DNA of 64,000 bases from Candidatus Methylomirabilis sp. Lineage in GTDB: Bacteria > Muiribacteriota > Ozemobacteria > Ozemobacterales > Ozemobacteraceae. Position numbers and translations under genes: made by a program. The notes beneath the pieces are model-generated. The model did not search any database and had not been told where the DNA came from. It saw only the letters and a program-made list of their open reading frames with translations. Within the stretch, counting starts at the first letter, position 1; the number at the start of each line of letters is the position of its first letter. This document shows positions 54,342 to 62,313 of the stretch, piece by piece. The stretch lies in assembly GCA_020722725.1 (NCBI GenBank), contig DYKG01000002.1, positions 92,851-156,850 on the forward strand, written 5' to 3'.

Positions 54342-55057
54342 AACAGACAAAATCAGTCCTTTTGTTGATACCGTGCTTTAACGAGGAGTTGTCAATAGCA
54401 AACCTCCTCGAAGAAATAAAGGCTGCCTGCCCTGGCTATCAGGCTGTGGTAATTAATGATGGATCGAAAGACCAAACTTCTGCAGTGGTAAAAACCAAAG
54501 AAAATACAATTCTTCTCGATCTGCCAGTCAATCTTGGAGTTGGAGGAGCGGTTCAAACCGGCTTCAAATTTGCAAGAATGGTCAATGCAGAATATGCAGT
54601 AAAAATAGACGGTGATGGACAACACTCCCCGAATTTCATTCCTCAAATGATAGAAACGCTATCTGAAAGAAAATCTGACATTGTTATCGGCAGCAGATTC
54701 TTGAATTCAACCGGGTTCAAATCGTCAACTATTAGACGTTTCGGCATTTACTTTCTACAAAAGCTTTGTCTTGTTCTCACCGGACGAAATATTAGTGATC
54801 CAACATCGGGTTTTCGAGCATATAATCGAACAGCAATAGAGTTCCTCGCTGATCATTACCCGTCTTTTGATTACCCAGAACCTGAAGAAATAATCCTTGC
54901 CAGCAAAAATGGGCTGGAGTTAAACGAGATTCCGGTAGAAATGCGAGAACGCCAGAAAGGTTCTTCAACGATATCCTCATCGGGGTCTGTCTATTACATG
55001 TTGAAAGTGACTTTAAGCATGCTGTTTATATTCATACGTAACCGGGAAAAAAGATGA
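54338..55057 (+). CDS. GT2 enzyme of dolichyl/polyprenyl-phosphate sugar synthase type
   Basis: The 239-residue protein matches DPM1-type enzymes that load a sugar on polyprenyl phosphate: LLLIPCFNEELSIANLL, VINDGSKDQT, NLGVGGAVQTGFKFA, KIDGDGQHSP and DPTSGFRAYN. The ATG at 54338 overlaps the previous stop as ATGA after AAGAG; a TTG at 54326 would add four residues. It could feed the GT-C enzyme at 38793 or the STT3-like enzyme. The DUF2304 gene follows, a common neighbour. Confidence 0.92.
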   Translation: MKQTKSVLLLIPCFNEELSIANLLEEIKAACPGYQAVVINDGSKDQTSAVVKTKENTILLDLPVNLGVGGAVQTGFKFARMVNAEYAVKIDGDGQHSPNFIPQMIETLSERKSDIVIGSRFLNSTGFKSSTIRRFGIYFLQKLCLVLTGRNISDPTSGFRAYNRTAIEFLADHYPSFDYPEPEEIILASKNGLELNEIPVEMRERQKGSSTISSSGSVYYMLKVTLSMLFIFIRNREKR

Positions 55058-55129
55058 GGATGGTTAACTTTTTTCCGAAAGAACAACGCAGTCGTCCTCA
55101 ATTTTTTTTCGATTAGCCAGAGGTAACCC

Positions 55130-55483
55130 TTGATTAATTCACTTGATAGAATTCAAATCATCTCAATTTTCAGCAGTATTTTATTTTTGTTTTTCATTCT
55201 GGAATTAATAAGAAAAAAACAATTAAAAGAAGCTTATGCCCTGCTTTGGATTATCTTCAGTTTTATTTTTCTATTTTTTTCATGCTGGAAAACGGGCATG
55301 GATTATTTTGCGGCAAGAGTGGGCATCTATTATCCGCCAGCTTTTCTATTTTTGATTTTGATTGTGGCGATAATAGCAATCCTGGTGCAGTTTTCGGTTC
55401 TAGTGTCTCTTCAGGGGGAAAAGATCAGAATTTTGACCCAGGAAATAACTTTGCTAAAAACAAAACTTGAATCAAAGAAATAG
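55130..55483 (+). CDS. DUF2304 membrane protein
   Basis: The 117-residue protein has three membrane spans and the DUF2304 pattern LIRKKQLKEAYALLWI, then a final coiled-coil tail (ILTQEITLLKTKLESK). The start is a TTG after GAGGTAACC. DUF2304 proteins often sit beside polyprenyl-phosphate GT2 genes, and here it is 72 bases after one. Its function is unproven. It is convergent with the STT3-like gene. Confidence 0.85.
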   Translation: MINSLDRIQIISIFSSILFLFFILELIRKKQLKEAYALLWIIFSFIFLFFSCWKTGMDYFAARVGIYYPPAFLFLILIVAIIAILVQFSVLVSLQGEKIRILTQEITLLKTKLESKK

Positions 55484-55484
55484 A

Positions 55485-57701
55485 TTATTCCAGCTCTTTG
55501 ACCAGCAAAATTTTCCCATTCAGAACGTCTTTTTCCGTTACCAGACATTTCCCTTTTCGCTCTTTTCCGGAGCTTTTCCAGGAAAGTTTATAAAAATCGT
55601 CGGTAACAACTCTGCCGCTATTAAATTGATTTGAGTATGGAACAGTAAATTCAAAACGACCATTTTCATCAGAAATGACCTCTCTTTTGTATAAAACCAA
55701 GGTTTTATCAAATTGGCATCCCAAAGACAAATCGACTTTGCTGTACGGATCTGCTGACCCGGAAATTTTGGCTCCTGCCACAAATTCGTAAACCATAAAT
55801 TCGGGACCAGTAAACCGGTCAATCTGACTGGCAGAATAAACCATTCTAAGTCTTGATGCGGGGGATTCGAATTTTCCAGTTTTTTTAATCGCGCAGCAAT
55901 CTGCAAGCCATGAAAAAAAAGTGTTTTCAAATTTCTTTTCCATAAATTTACTCTCATCAAAATCCGGAAAAAAAGAGTAAAAATCATCTGGAACGTTTGC
56001 TCGCTCTTTATAAGCATACTGGTATCTGACAATATTCTCGGGAATATTTCTCTGGTCTGCCAGAAGATACCTTACGGAGTATTTATTCAAAAAAGAATAG
56101 ACTTCACTTTCAGATTCAGAAGTTAGAATTTGCGCCATTTTCTTGTATCCGATAATTGTATTGTTAACAAGTGTTGGCCTTTGACCATAGAAGTTAATCC
56201 GGTTTCCCTCACCCCAGTAGCAGAAAAAACAGTATTCAGGACGGTTTGAATCAATATAGCCGCCGGTAATCGGAGTTTGTGTTCTAATCCACTCGTAAAG
56301 TTCAACCTGGTCTTTTGAAAAATGAAATCCGCGAATGAAATATGGGAAATTCAAGAGAAAATTCGTTAATAGAAGTGGAATCAACAAAACAGCAGCTCTA
56401 ATGTTCAGTAAATTACGATTGGGATTGCGTGAGACTATGGCCGCAAAAATGGAATAAATCGCAACGCCGGCAGCAAAATTGACCCCAGCCCCGAACCAGC
56501 GAAAAAATCTCAGACTATAAACGCTGAGAGTTAAAAACAAAAGACACCAGTCGCGAATAATTCTGGCTTCTCCATCGAAAATGCCCCTGGGAGAGGAAGT
56601 TAAAAACACCGGCCATAGAAACAGCAGGAGTCCCAGATATTTCATTGCATTGATCAGCCATGCCGGATTGATAATACTGTCAATACTCATCAGTGGCTTT
56701 AATTCTGAAATAGACTGCATCAGCAAATCATTTTTACCGAAGAAAGCAATCCCCTGAGTAATCTGCTCATTAAAAATAAAAAAGATCATCACTGGCAAGG
56801 CCAGGATTAACGGAATGATCTTTTTAACAAAAGTTAGATCGAATGAACCGGGGGGGGGAAAAGCCAGGGTCAACCTGACACATAATGCACCAAGAAGAAT
56901 GATAGAAGGCTGAAACCAGCCAAAAGAAGCCATACTAAAGCTATTGTTCCCTGAAGAAATCAAAAAAAGAAAAACGAGAAAAGAAGCGATTACCATGGAA
57001 GAATAGGAGTACTGTGCGAATCTTTCAAAAAAAGAACTTTTACCAAGCCAGAGAAAGAAAACATAAAGGCAGACAAAACCGTAAAACAATGGAGTCCCGG
57101 ACCAGGTAAGGATAAATGAGGCAGAAACCAGAGCCCCGACAACCAGCAGGGCTTTTTTACCTGCTTCGCAGAATTTCCATGAGGAAAAAATCCACAGCCA
57201 GATGAAAAAATTATTAAGAAAGTGGTAATCCACTCTCATAAACCACGAATTCATACCCGCAACAGCTCCAGGCACCATACAAGCAGAAATGACCAAGGTT
57301 AAGCCCTGGCTCTTCGTCTTTTTCCAGGTAAACCAGGCAAAAACACAGCAAATAAGCCAGCCAATTAAAGGGGGCAAAGCACCAACGATGTATTCAGGAG
57401 CAACTGCGCTTTCTGGAAAAAGGTAGAAGAAAAAAAGTGATAAATGAACCATCAAGGCCATGTGCAATGGCGGATAAATTATGGGCAGCCTGCCTGGAAA
57501 GCTGCTATATTCATCAAAAGCCGGCTTTTCTCCTCTCAGCAGCGTTTGTTCAAAAAGTCTGAGAAAAAGCAATGAATCTGGGTCTTCGACCTGAAATCTA
57601 CCAGGATTTTGGTTCTGGAAAAAAAAACTTGAAAAATACAGGGCAAGGCATGATATTAGAACAATACAGGTCACTAATTTAAATCCAGCATTTCTTACCA
57701 T
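55485..57701 (-). CDS. STT3/PglB-like oligosaccharyltransferase homologue
   Basis: The 738-residue protein has about thirteen N-terminal membrane spans and a C-terminal periplasmic domain. Its first loop has EDPDSLLFLRLF (residues 39-50) in the STT3 DxD position, a later MRVDYHFLNNFF loop, and WSGTPLFY. The periplasmic segment YCFFCYWGEGNRINFYGQRPTLVNN (cited as CYWGEGNRINFYG) aligns with the catalytic WWDYGYWI...R...DN region. The WWDYG core is changed to YWGEG. It should transfer glycans or a lipid-linked sugar to proteins, but activity is uncertain. The plus strand carries G9 at about 56850-56858, in the coding run FPPPG. Confidence 0.78.
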   Translation of the reverse strand: MVRNAGFKLVTCIVLISCLALYFSSFFFQNQNPGRFQVEDPDSLLFLRLFEQTLLRGEKPAFDEYSSFPGRLPIIYPPLHMALMVHLSLFFFYLFPESAVAPEYIVGALPPLIGWLICCVFAWFTWKKTKSQGLTLVISACMVPGAVAGMNSWFMRVDYHFLNNFFIWLWIFSSWKFCEAGKKALLVVGALVSASFILTWSGTPLFYGFVCLYVFFLWLGKSSFFERFAQYSYSSMVIASFLVFLFLISSGNNSFSMASFGWFQPSIILLGALCVRLTLAFPPPGSFDLTFVKKIIPLILALPVMIFFIFNEQITQGIAFFGKNDLLMQSISELKPLMSIDSIINPAWLINAMKYLGLLLFLWPVFLTSSPRGIFDGEARIIRDWCLLFLTLSVYSLRFFRWFGAGVNFAAGVAIYSIFAAIVSRNPNRNLLNIRAAVLLIPLLLTNFLLNFPYFIRGFHFSKDQVELYEWIRTQTPITGGYIDSNRPEYCFFCYWGEGNRINFYGQRPTLVNNTIIGYKKMAQILTSESESEVYSFLNKYSVRYLLADQRNIPENIVRYQYAYKERANVPDDFYSFFPDFDESKFMEKKFENTFFSWLADCCAIKKTGKFESPASRLRMVYSASQIDRFTGPEFMVYEFVAGAKISGSADPYSKVDLSLGCQFDKTLVLYKREVISDENGRFEFTVPYSNQFNSGRVVTDDFYKLSWKSSGKERKGKCLVTEKDVLNGKILLVKELE

Positions 57702-57779
57702 CGTGAGGACTCCTGATTAACTTCCAGGAAAAAATATAGCATATGGGCAGGAAATTAAAGAAATTTATTAATTTCAAAC

Positions 57780-57808
57780 TTGACACTGCCGATAAGGGTA
57801 CCTATATT
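57780..57808 (+). promoter_or_regulatory. Sigma-70 promoter for the pilin gene
   Basis: A perfect TTGACA at 57780-57785 and TATATT at 57803-57808 are separated by 17 bases. This is 34 bases upstream of the ATG at 57842. It lies inside the longest open frame, supporting the later start. Confidence 0.8.
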
Positions 57809-57841
57809 GCCCATGCGACAATAAACATGGAGGGAAAACTT

Positions 57842-58411
57842 ATGATTAATCGCAAACAAGGCTTTACCTTGATGGAGATAATGGTAGTTATTATCGTTAT
57901 CGCCGTTCTGGCTTCGGTGGCAGGCCCAATGATTGGCTCTATTACAGACCAGGGTCGCACGTCTGCGACCAAGTCAAAAATGAGTTCTTTGAAAAGCGCA
58001 ATGCTGGCTTACAAATCGGATGTTGGGCGCATCCCATTTTCTGGCTTGGCAGAATGCGTTGGTTGTGCGGCTGCTTACAACGATGCATGGAACAATTATC
58101 TTGCCGATAATGAGGCAAATAATGTTCTAGTTAACGAAGATGTTGGCTGTACAACTGAGTTTTGTATTACTAACTATGGCCGCAAATGGAAGGGGCCTTA
58201 TATGGACTCTTCGCCCGAAGACTTTATGATGGATTCCTGGGGAGTCAAAATCGAATATTTTGCTCATATTAACACGAAGTCCGTCTATCTGAGATCCGCT
58301 GGGCCAGACATGGCCTATGAAGCAACAGATATTGACTCTGTTGTTAAAGGCAATGATGAAGGAATCGATGACTTTGCCCAGTCAATAATTAAATTGAGAA
58401 AATTAAACTAA
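57842..58411 (+). CDS. Type IV pilin / GspG-like major pseudopilin
   Basis: The 189-residue product starts MINRKQGFTLMEIMVVIIVI, a textbook prepilin leader with Gly7/Phe8 cleavage and Glu at mature +5. The soluble part begins GSITDQGRTSATKSKMSSLKSAM and continues through DPWG-like DSWGVKIEY, the pattern of GspG major pseudopilins. It has several cysteines (ECVGCAA, VGCTTEFC). The start is set by GGAGG 8 bases before. A terminator follows at 58461, so it is expressed separately from pilMN. Confidence 0.92.
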   Translation: MINRKQGFTLMEIMVVIIVIAVLASVAGPMIGSITDQGRTSATKSKMSSLKSAMLAYKSDVGRIPFSGLAECVGCAAAYNDAWNNYLADNEANNVLVNEDVGCTTEFCITNYGRKWKGPYMDSSPEDFMMDSWGVKIEYFAHINTKSVYLRSAGPDMAYEATDIDSVVKGNDEGIDDFAQSIIKLRKLN

Positions 58412-58460
58412 GCTTTTAAGTATTTAACAACATTTGCCATAATCAAAGTTGCCCTCCCAG

Positions 58461-58497
58461 AAGCAGATGCTTATAATGAAAGCATCTGCTTTTATTT
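58461..58497 (+). terminator. Intrinsic terminator after the pilin gene
   Basis: A perfect 12-bp stem AAGCAGATGCTT / AAGCATCTGCTT is followed by TTTATTTT. It separates the abundant pilin transcript from pilMN at 58510. Confidence 0.88.
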
Positions 58498-58509
58498 TAA
58501 GGGAATTTA

Positions 58510-60372
58510 ATGCCTGATCAGCAAGCCTTTCAAAGTTTTGTTGCCATAGATATTGGCAGCTTCTCAATGAAATTCGCCTATGTAGAAAAAGGTGAAGATG
58601 GCGAATTTCTGCTCAAAACCCTTGCCCAAATGCCAATACCGCCTTATGAGCAGGAAATTCCCGATGAAAAGCGCGAAACGATGAGCAAAGACGATGTGCG
58701 GGAGCACTGCCTGAAGGAGTTGCGACAGTTTCTGACCACACATCTCACCGAGCTTTTGTATGATAACGAGATTCAGACCAAAAGGGCGATTTCATTTGCT
58801 TCTAACCGCGAGGTAACCATAAGATGCATTGAAATTCCTCCAGTTCCGGAAAAAGAAAAGTTATTGGAAGCGGTTACGGCTGAGGCGAACAAGCAGATGC
58901 CATTTTCAATGGGCAATGCGGTACTGGGTTATCACGTTCAGGGCGATGTAATAAAAGAAGAGAAAGCCCTGACTCAGATAATGGTAGCAGCTTTACAAAA
59001 AGATATAATCGATTATGTCAACCTTAATTTGAGGGGCGGCGGCCTGTCAAATGAAGGAATTCTGACTCTTCCCCAGGCAATAGAGTTGGCTCTGAAGAAG
59101 CAGCTTGAGCCATATTCGCAAAACGACAAGAAAGTGGCCATCATTCACTGCGGAAATTCTACGACTTCAATTCTTATTTACAAGAACGGCAAGATTCAAT
59201 TTTCTCGCGATATCAACATGGCCGGGGCAACAATCACAGCCGCAATCTATGCCGGTGGCGAATTTGAAGGGCAACAGATCAAATTCAAACACCCTGGCGA
59301 AGCAACCGAATTAAAGCATAAACTTGGAGTAATGCCGCCCGAGGAAATGAAAGATTTGAAGGGTGTAGAGAAATTCGCTGCTACCAAAATATTTGAAACG
59401 GTTGAAAAGATTTTTCAGCATATTCAGCTATCAATCAGCTTTTATATTTCACAAACCGGTGAAACTGCAGTAGATAAGATAATTTTAACCGGTGGTTCAG
59501 CAGGCATGACGAATTTCAAGGAATTCATCGAAGAAAGTCTTGAAGTTCCGACAGTTCTGGCGGATCCATTTGGTTCAATGAAAATCGGAGAAATAAAATA
59601 CGATAATGAGAAACGTTTGATTGATTCCCCGAGCCTTGCCCCGATTCTGGGAGTTGCAATGTATCAGGGAGAGCCGGATATAATCAACTTTATCGATATC
59701 CTTTTCCCAAACCGCAAAAGCCAGAATTTGAATCTTTCAGGCGTAGGCTCAAAATTCGGCGGGAATATTTCCGCGAAATTATTCCAGCTTGATGAGACAA
59801 AACTTAGAATCCTGGCGATTCTGCTCGCCATTCTGATTATTGCTATCGGTTTAATTCCGGTAGTCAACATCAGAAACAAGGTTGCCGAAGCAAAAGCAAA
59901 TGATTTAAAAATGAGAAAGAAGCTCCAGCAGCTGCAGTCATCGCAAAAAGAGGTAACTCAATTACTGGCAGAGCAGGAATCAATGAAAAAATACTCAACA
60001 GTCTATTCTGCTTTAAAGGGAAATCTTTGCAACAACTCTTTAATTATAATTGAGATCGCGAGTCTAACGCCGAAGGAAATCTTTCTTACCGCAGCAGATT
60101 TCAATTTCAATCAGTCGCCCGCGTCATTCAAGTTAATGGGTCACGCCGATAATTCCGACAGCATTTTCGAGTATCTAAACATTATCGGAAAATCCAGCGT
60201 TTTTTCCAATCCAATTCTTGATAAAACTCAAGAAGTGCCTATTGACGAGACCAGGTATTTCCTGCGGTTCGAGTTGAGCGGCAAGATAAAAGACAGCGCA
60301 ATAAAATTCATCGATAAGTCTGCCGAAGCCGACAACAATGTAATGCAGGAAGAAATTACTGAGGAGCCATAA
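58510..60372 (+). CDS. pilM: PilM-PilN fusion protein
   Basis: The 620-residue protein joins two type IV pilus assembly proteins. Residues about 1-400 are PilM, an FtsA/actin-like ATPase (FVAIDIGSFSMKFAYV, RAISFASNREVTIRCIEIPPV, VAIIHCGNSTTSILIY, IILTGGSAGMTNF). Residues about 440-620 are PilN: an IDILFPNRK lead, a membrane span (ILAILLAILIIAIGLIPVV), a coiled coil and a C-terminal fold. In most bacteria these are separate and bind through the PilN N-terminal peptide; here they are covalently linked. TAATG couples it to the PilO gene. Confidence 0.93.
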   Translation: MPDQQAFQSFVAIDIGSFSMKFAYVEKGEDGEFLLKTLAQMPIPPYEQEIPDEKRETMSKDDVREHCLKELRQFLTTHLTELLYDNEIQTKRAISFASNREVTIRCIEIPPVPEKEKLLEAVTAEANKQMPFSMGNAVLGYHVQGDVIKEEKALTQIMVAALQKDIIDYVNLNLRGGGLSNEGILTLPQAIELALKKQLEPYSQNDKKVAIIHCGNSTTSILIYKNGKIQFSRDINMAGATITAAIYAGGEFEGQQIKFKHPGEATELKHKLGVMPPEEMKDLKGVEKFAATKIFETVEKIFQHIQLSISFYISQTGETAVDKIILTGGSAGMTNFKEFIEESLEVPTVLADPFGSMKIGEIKYDNEKRLIDSPSLAPILGVAMYQGEPDIINFIDILFPNRKSQNLNLSGVGSKFGGNISAKLFQLDETKLRILAILLAILIIAIGLIPVVNIRNKVAEAKANDLKMRKKLQQLQSSQKEVTQLLAEQESMKKYSTVYSALKGNLCNNSLIIIEIASLTPKEIFLTAADFNFNQSPASFKLMGHADNSDSIFEYLNIIGKSSVFSNPILDKTQEVPIDETRYFLRFELSGKIKDSAIKFIDKSAEADNNVMQEEITEEP

Positions 60373-60995
60373 TGGCAGACGAAGCTTTACTAACTAACTG
60401 GCTGGCAAAAGCCAAAGAAGATCCGAAAAACGCGGCGCCGCCTGTTGTTATAATTCTGGCGCTTTTTTTCGGTGGTTATAAAGCGTTGTATGCGCCGAAC
60501 ACTGCAATTCTGCTAAAACAAGATAAGGCTACCAAAGGGATCGAAGCGCAAATTAAAAAGCTTGAAAGTGCTGTTGAAAATCTTGAAGATATCAAGCTGG
60601 AAATTGAAGAAAAAAAAGCTCAATGGAAAAAGACCCAGCAGCTTTGCTACCGGAAATCTGAGATTACCAGGTTTTTACGTCGGGTAAGAGAGCTTGCCAC
60701 CCTGGCGGGAATTCCGGTTAAGAGTGTTAATCCTCAGCAGATTTCCCCACTTCCGCTTGGTGAACTGGCTTTCGAGAAGCTTCCTGTTTCCATTTATTTC
60801 ACCGGCGATCTGGTAACCTTGGGCATTTTTTTAAGATTAATTGAGAAAGAAGAAAAGATTACCTTTCTTAATCTACCAAGTCTGGTTCCCAATGCCAGCG
60901 GCACTTTTGAACTCGAACTGGTTCCGACAACGATACTAATTCCTGATGAGCTGGTAATTGAGGATAAGCCTGCTGAAACGGATGAAAAGCCATGA
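60372..60995 (+). CDS. pilO: PilO-like type IV pilus assembly protein
   Basis: The 207-residue protein has an N-terminal membrane span (VVIILALFFGGYKALYA), a coiled coil (KATKGIEAQIKKLESAVENL, about 58-90) and a C-terminal ferredoxin-like domain with VSIYFTGDLVTLGIFLRLI. This is the PilO/GspM layout. It is placed between PilN and PilP, as in the normal pilMNOPQ order, with overlapping stop/start codons. Confidence 0.88.
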   Translation: MADEALLTNWLAKAKEDPKNAAPPVVIILALFFGGYKALYAPNTAILLKQDKATKGIEAQIKKLESAVENLEDIKLEIEEKKAQWKKTQQLCYRKSEITRFLRRVRELATLAGIPVKSVNPQQISPLPLGELAFEKLPVSIYFTGDLVTLGIFLRLIEKEEKITFLNLPSLVPNASGTFELELVPTTILIPDELVIEDKPAETDEKP

Positions 60996-61735
60996 AGGGA
61001 AAACATATTTTCTGCTTCAGTCTGATCATTCTTTCAGTCGTGATGGGGCTGCACTGGTTCAAAAACAAGCCCAAACCAAAGAAAAAAGTTTCTGATCGCC
61101 CACGAGTGGCCTTGAACCTTGATGATATGCAGATTCAAGATGATGATCCCAACGGGAAAAAGCCGGCACAGAACCCGGAGAACCCGGATGAAACAAAAGA
61201 AGATCCTGAAAACGGCACCCCCAAAGATCCCAAGAACCCTGATGCAACTTCGAACGAAGGCCCGGAAAATCCACCAGATCCGCCAGAAGTTGCAAATGCT
61301 TCAGATACTCAACCGGTTTCTGAGACAGCATCTGGAACCGGTGATCTTCGGCCGGAGCTTAATGACCCGGTAATTATGGCGGTTAAAGCCATTCCGAGAA
61401 ACCCCTTCGAGCCTTCGCCCTATGCCAGGCTGGTTGAAAAATTGCGTGAGCTCGAAGAAAAGCCAGACAAAGAAGAAGTTAAAAAGATCACAGAATTAAT
61501 CAAAGCCAATTTCACCGCAACCATTAAAACCCGAAAAGAGCTGGTTGCCGTTATAGATTCTCGACTTTATCGAAAGGGCGACCTTTTTCAGAATCGGAAG
61601 ATAACTGAAATTGGAGCTGAACTGGTTTCACTCGATACGGAATCCAAGCTTTTCCTGATTCCAAAAGTCGGGGTAGAAGTTTCAATCGCCTCTGACGGAA
61701 CCTACACTTTCGAGGATTCATATAGAAAAAACTGA
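60992..61735 (+). CDS. pilP: PilP-like pilus assembly protein
   Basis: The 247-residue protein has an N-terminal membrane span, a long disordered Pro/Asp/Asn-rich linker (about 45-115, QNPENPDETKEDPENGTP-like) and a C-terminal beta domain with AVIDSRLYRKGDLFQNRKI and LIPKVGVEV. PilP normally has a lipobox; here a membrane anchor appears instead. NPFEPSPY precedes the domain. It overlaps pilO by 4 bases. It would connect PilNO to the secretin. Confidence 0.83.
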   Translation: MKGKHIFCFSLIILSVVMGLHWFKNKPKPKKKVSDRPRVALNLDDMQIQDDDPNGKKPAQNPENPDETKEDPENGTPKDPKNPDATSNEGPENPPDPPEVANASDTQPVSETASGTGDLRPELNDPVIMAVKAIPRNPFEPSPYARLVEKLRELEEKPDKEEVKKITELIKANFTATIKTRKELVAVIDSRLYRKGDLFQNRKITEIGAELVSLDTESKLFLIPKVGVEVSIASDGTYTFEDSYRKN

Positions 61736-61777
61736 TCAGCCATCATTTTTAGTCTTTTTTTTTCCGATAGCTTGAAT

Positions 61778-62263
61778 ATGCAACGCTATCAAAAATTCAT
61801 TTTTTTTCTATTCTGCCTGCCAGCCATTGTGCTGCTCAACGGCTGCATCGACAAAACGATCAGACCTGAAGCCGCCATCGAGATTTCAACTGTAACCCCC
61901 TATGAGCTGACTACAACTGCAACTGATACGGCAAGCCTTCCGACAACGGCCATTACGGTAAATTCAATCAACACCGTTCCCTGTAATTTAAAAAGTTATT
62001 CGGTGACCTATTTCAGCAGATTCGGTGAGATTATTCCGAGTTTAAGCATTCCTTCCACACCAATCGATTTGAAGCTTGCTGCAGCAGGAACAATCGACGT
62101 TACGGTCAGGCCCTACACCAGCCGGGTGGTGGATATGTTTGAGCTTTCAAATTCAGACATTTCGCCGATTCAGGCAAAAATAAATCTGGTTTTTGAAGAT
62201 TATAACAGCAACATTATTAACAAAGAGGCTCATTGTCTGATTTATAAGCCCAACAACACCTGA
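61778..62263 (+). CDS. Small lipoprotein of the pil operon, function unknown
   Basis: The 161-residue protein has a signal peptide and lipobox LLNGC near residue 22. The rest is a beta-rich, Thr-rich domain, perhaps Ig-like. It sits between pilP and pilQ, where a pilotin (PilF/PilW-like) is sometimes found, but no TPR is present. A TTG at 61772 would add two residues. A secretin helper is possible but unproven. Confidence 0.75.
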   Translation: MQRYQKFIFFLFCLPAIVLLNGCIDKTIRPEAAIEISTVTPYELTTTATDTASLPTTAITVNSINTVPCNLKSYSVTYFSRFGEIIPSLSIPSTPIDLKLAAAGTIDVTVRPYTSRVVDMFELSNSDISPIQAKINLVFEDYNSNIINKEAHCLIYKPNNT

Positions 62264-62313
62264 TGGTTAATAATTTTTGATGTCGAGCCGATACGGGGGC
62301 AAAGATTAATCTG

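Noticed and set aside
57743..57841. 33-residue N-terminal extension of the pilin
   Set aside because: The TTGACA/TATATT promoter lies inside it and the prepilin leader starts at 57842.
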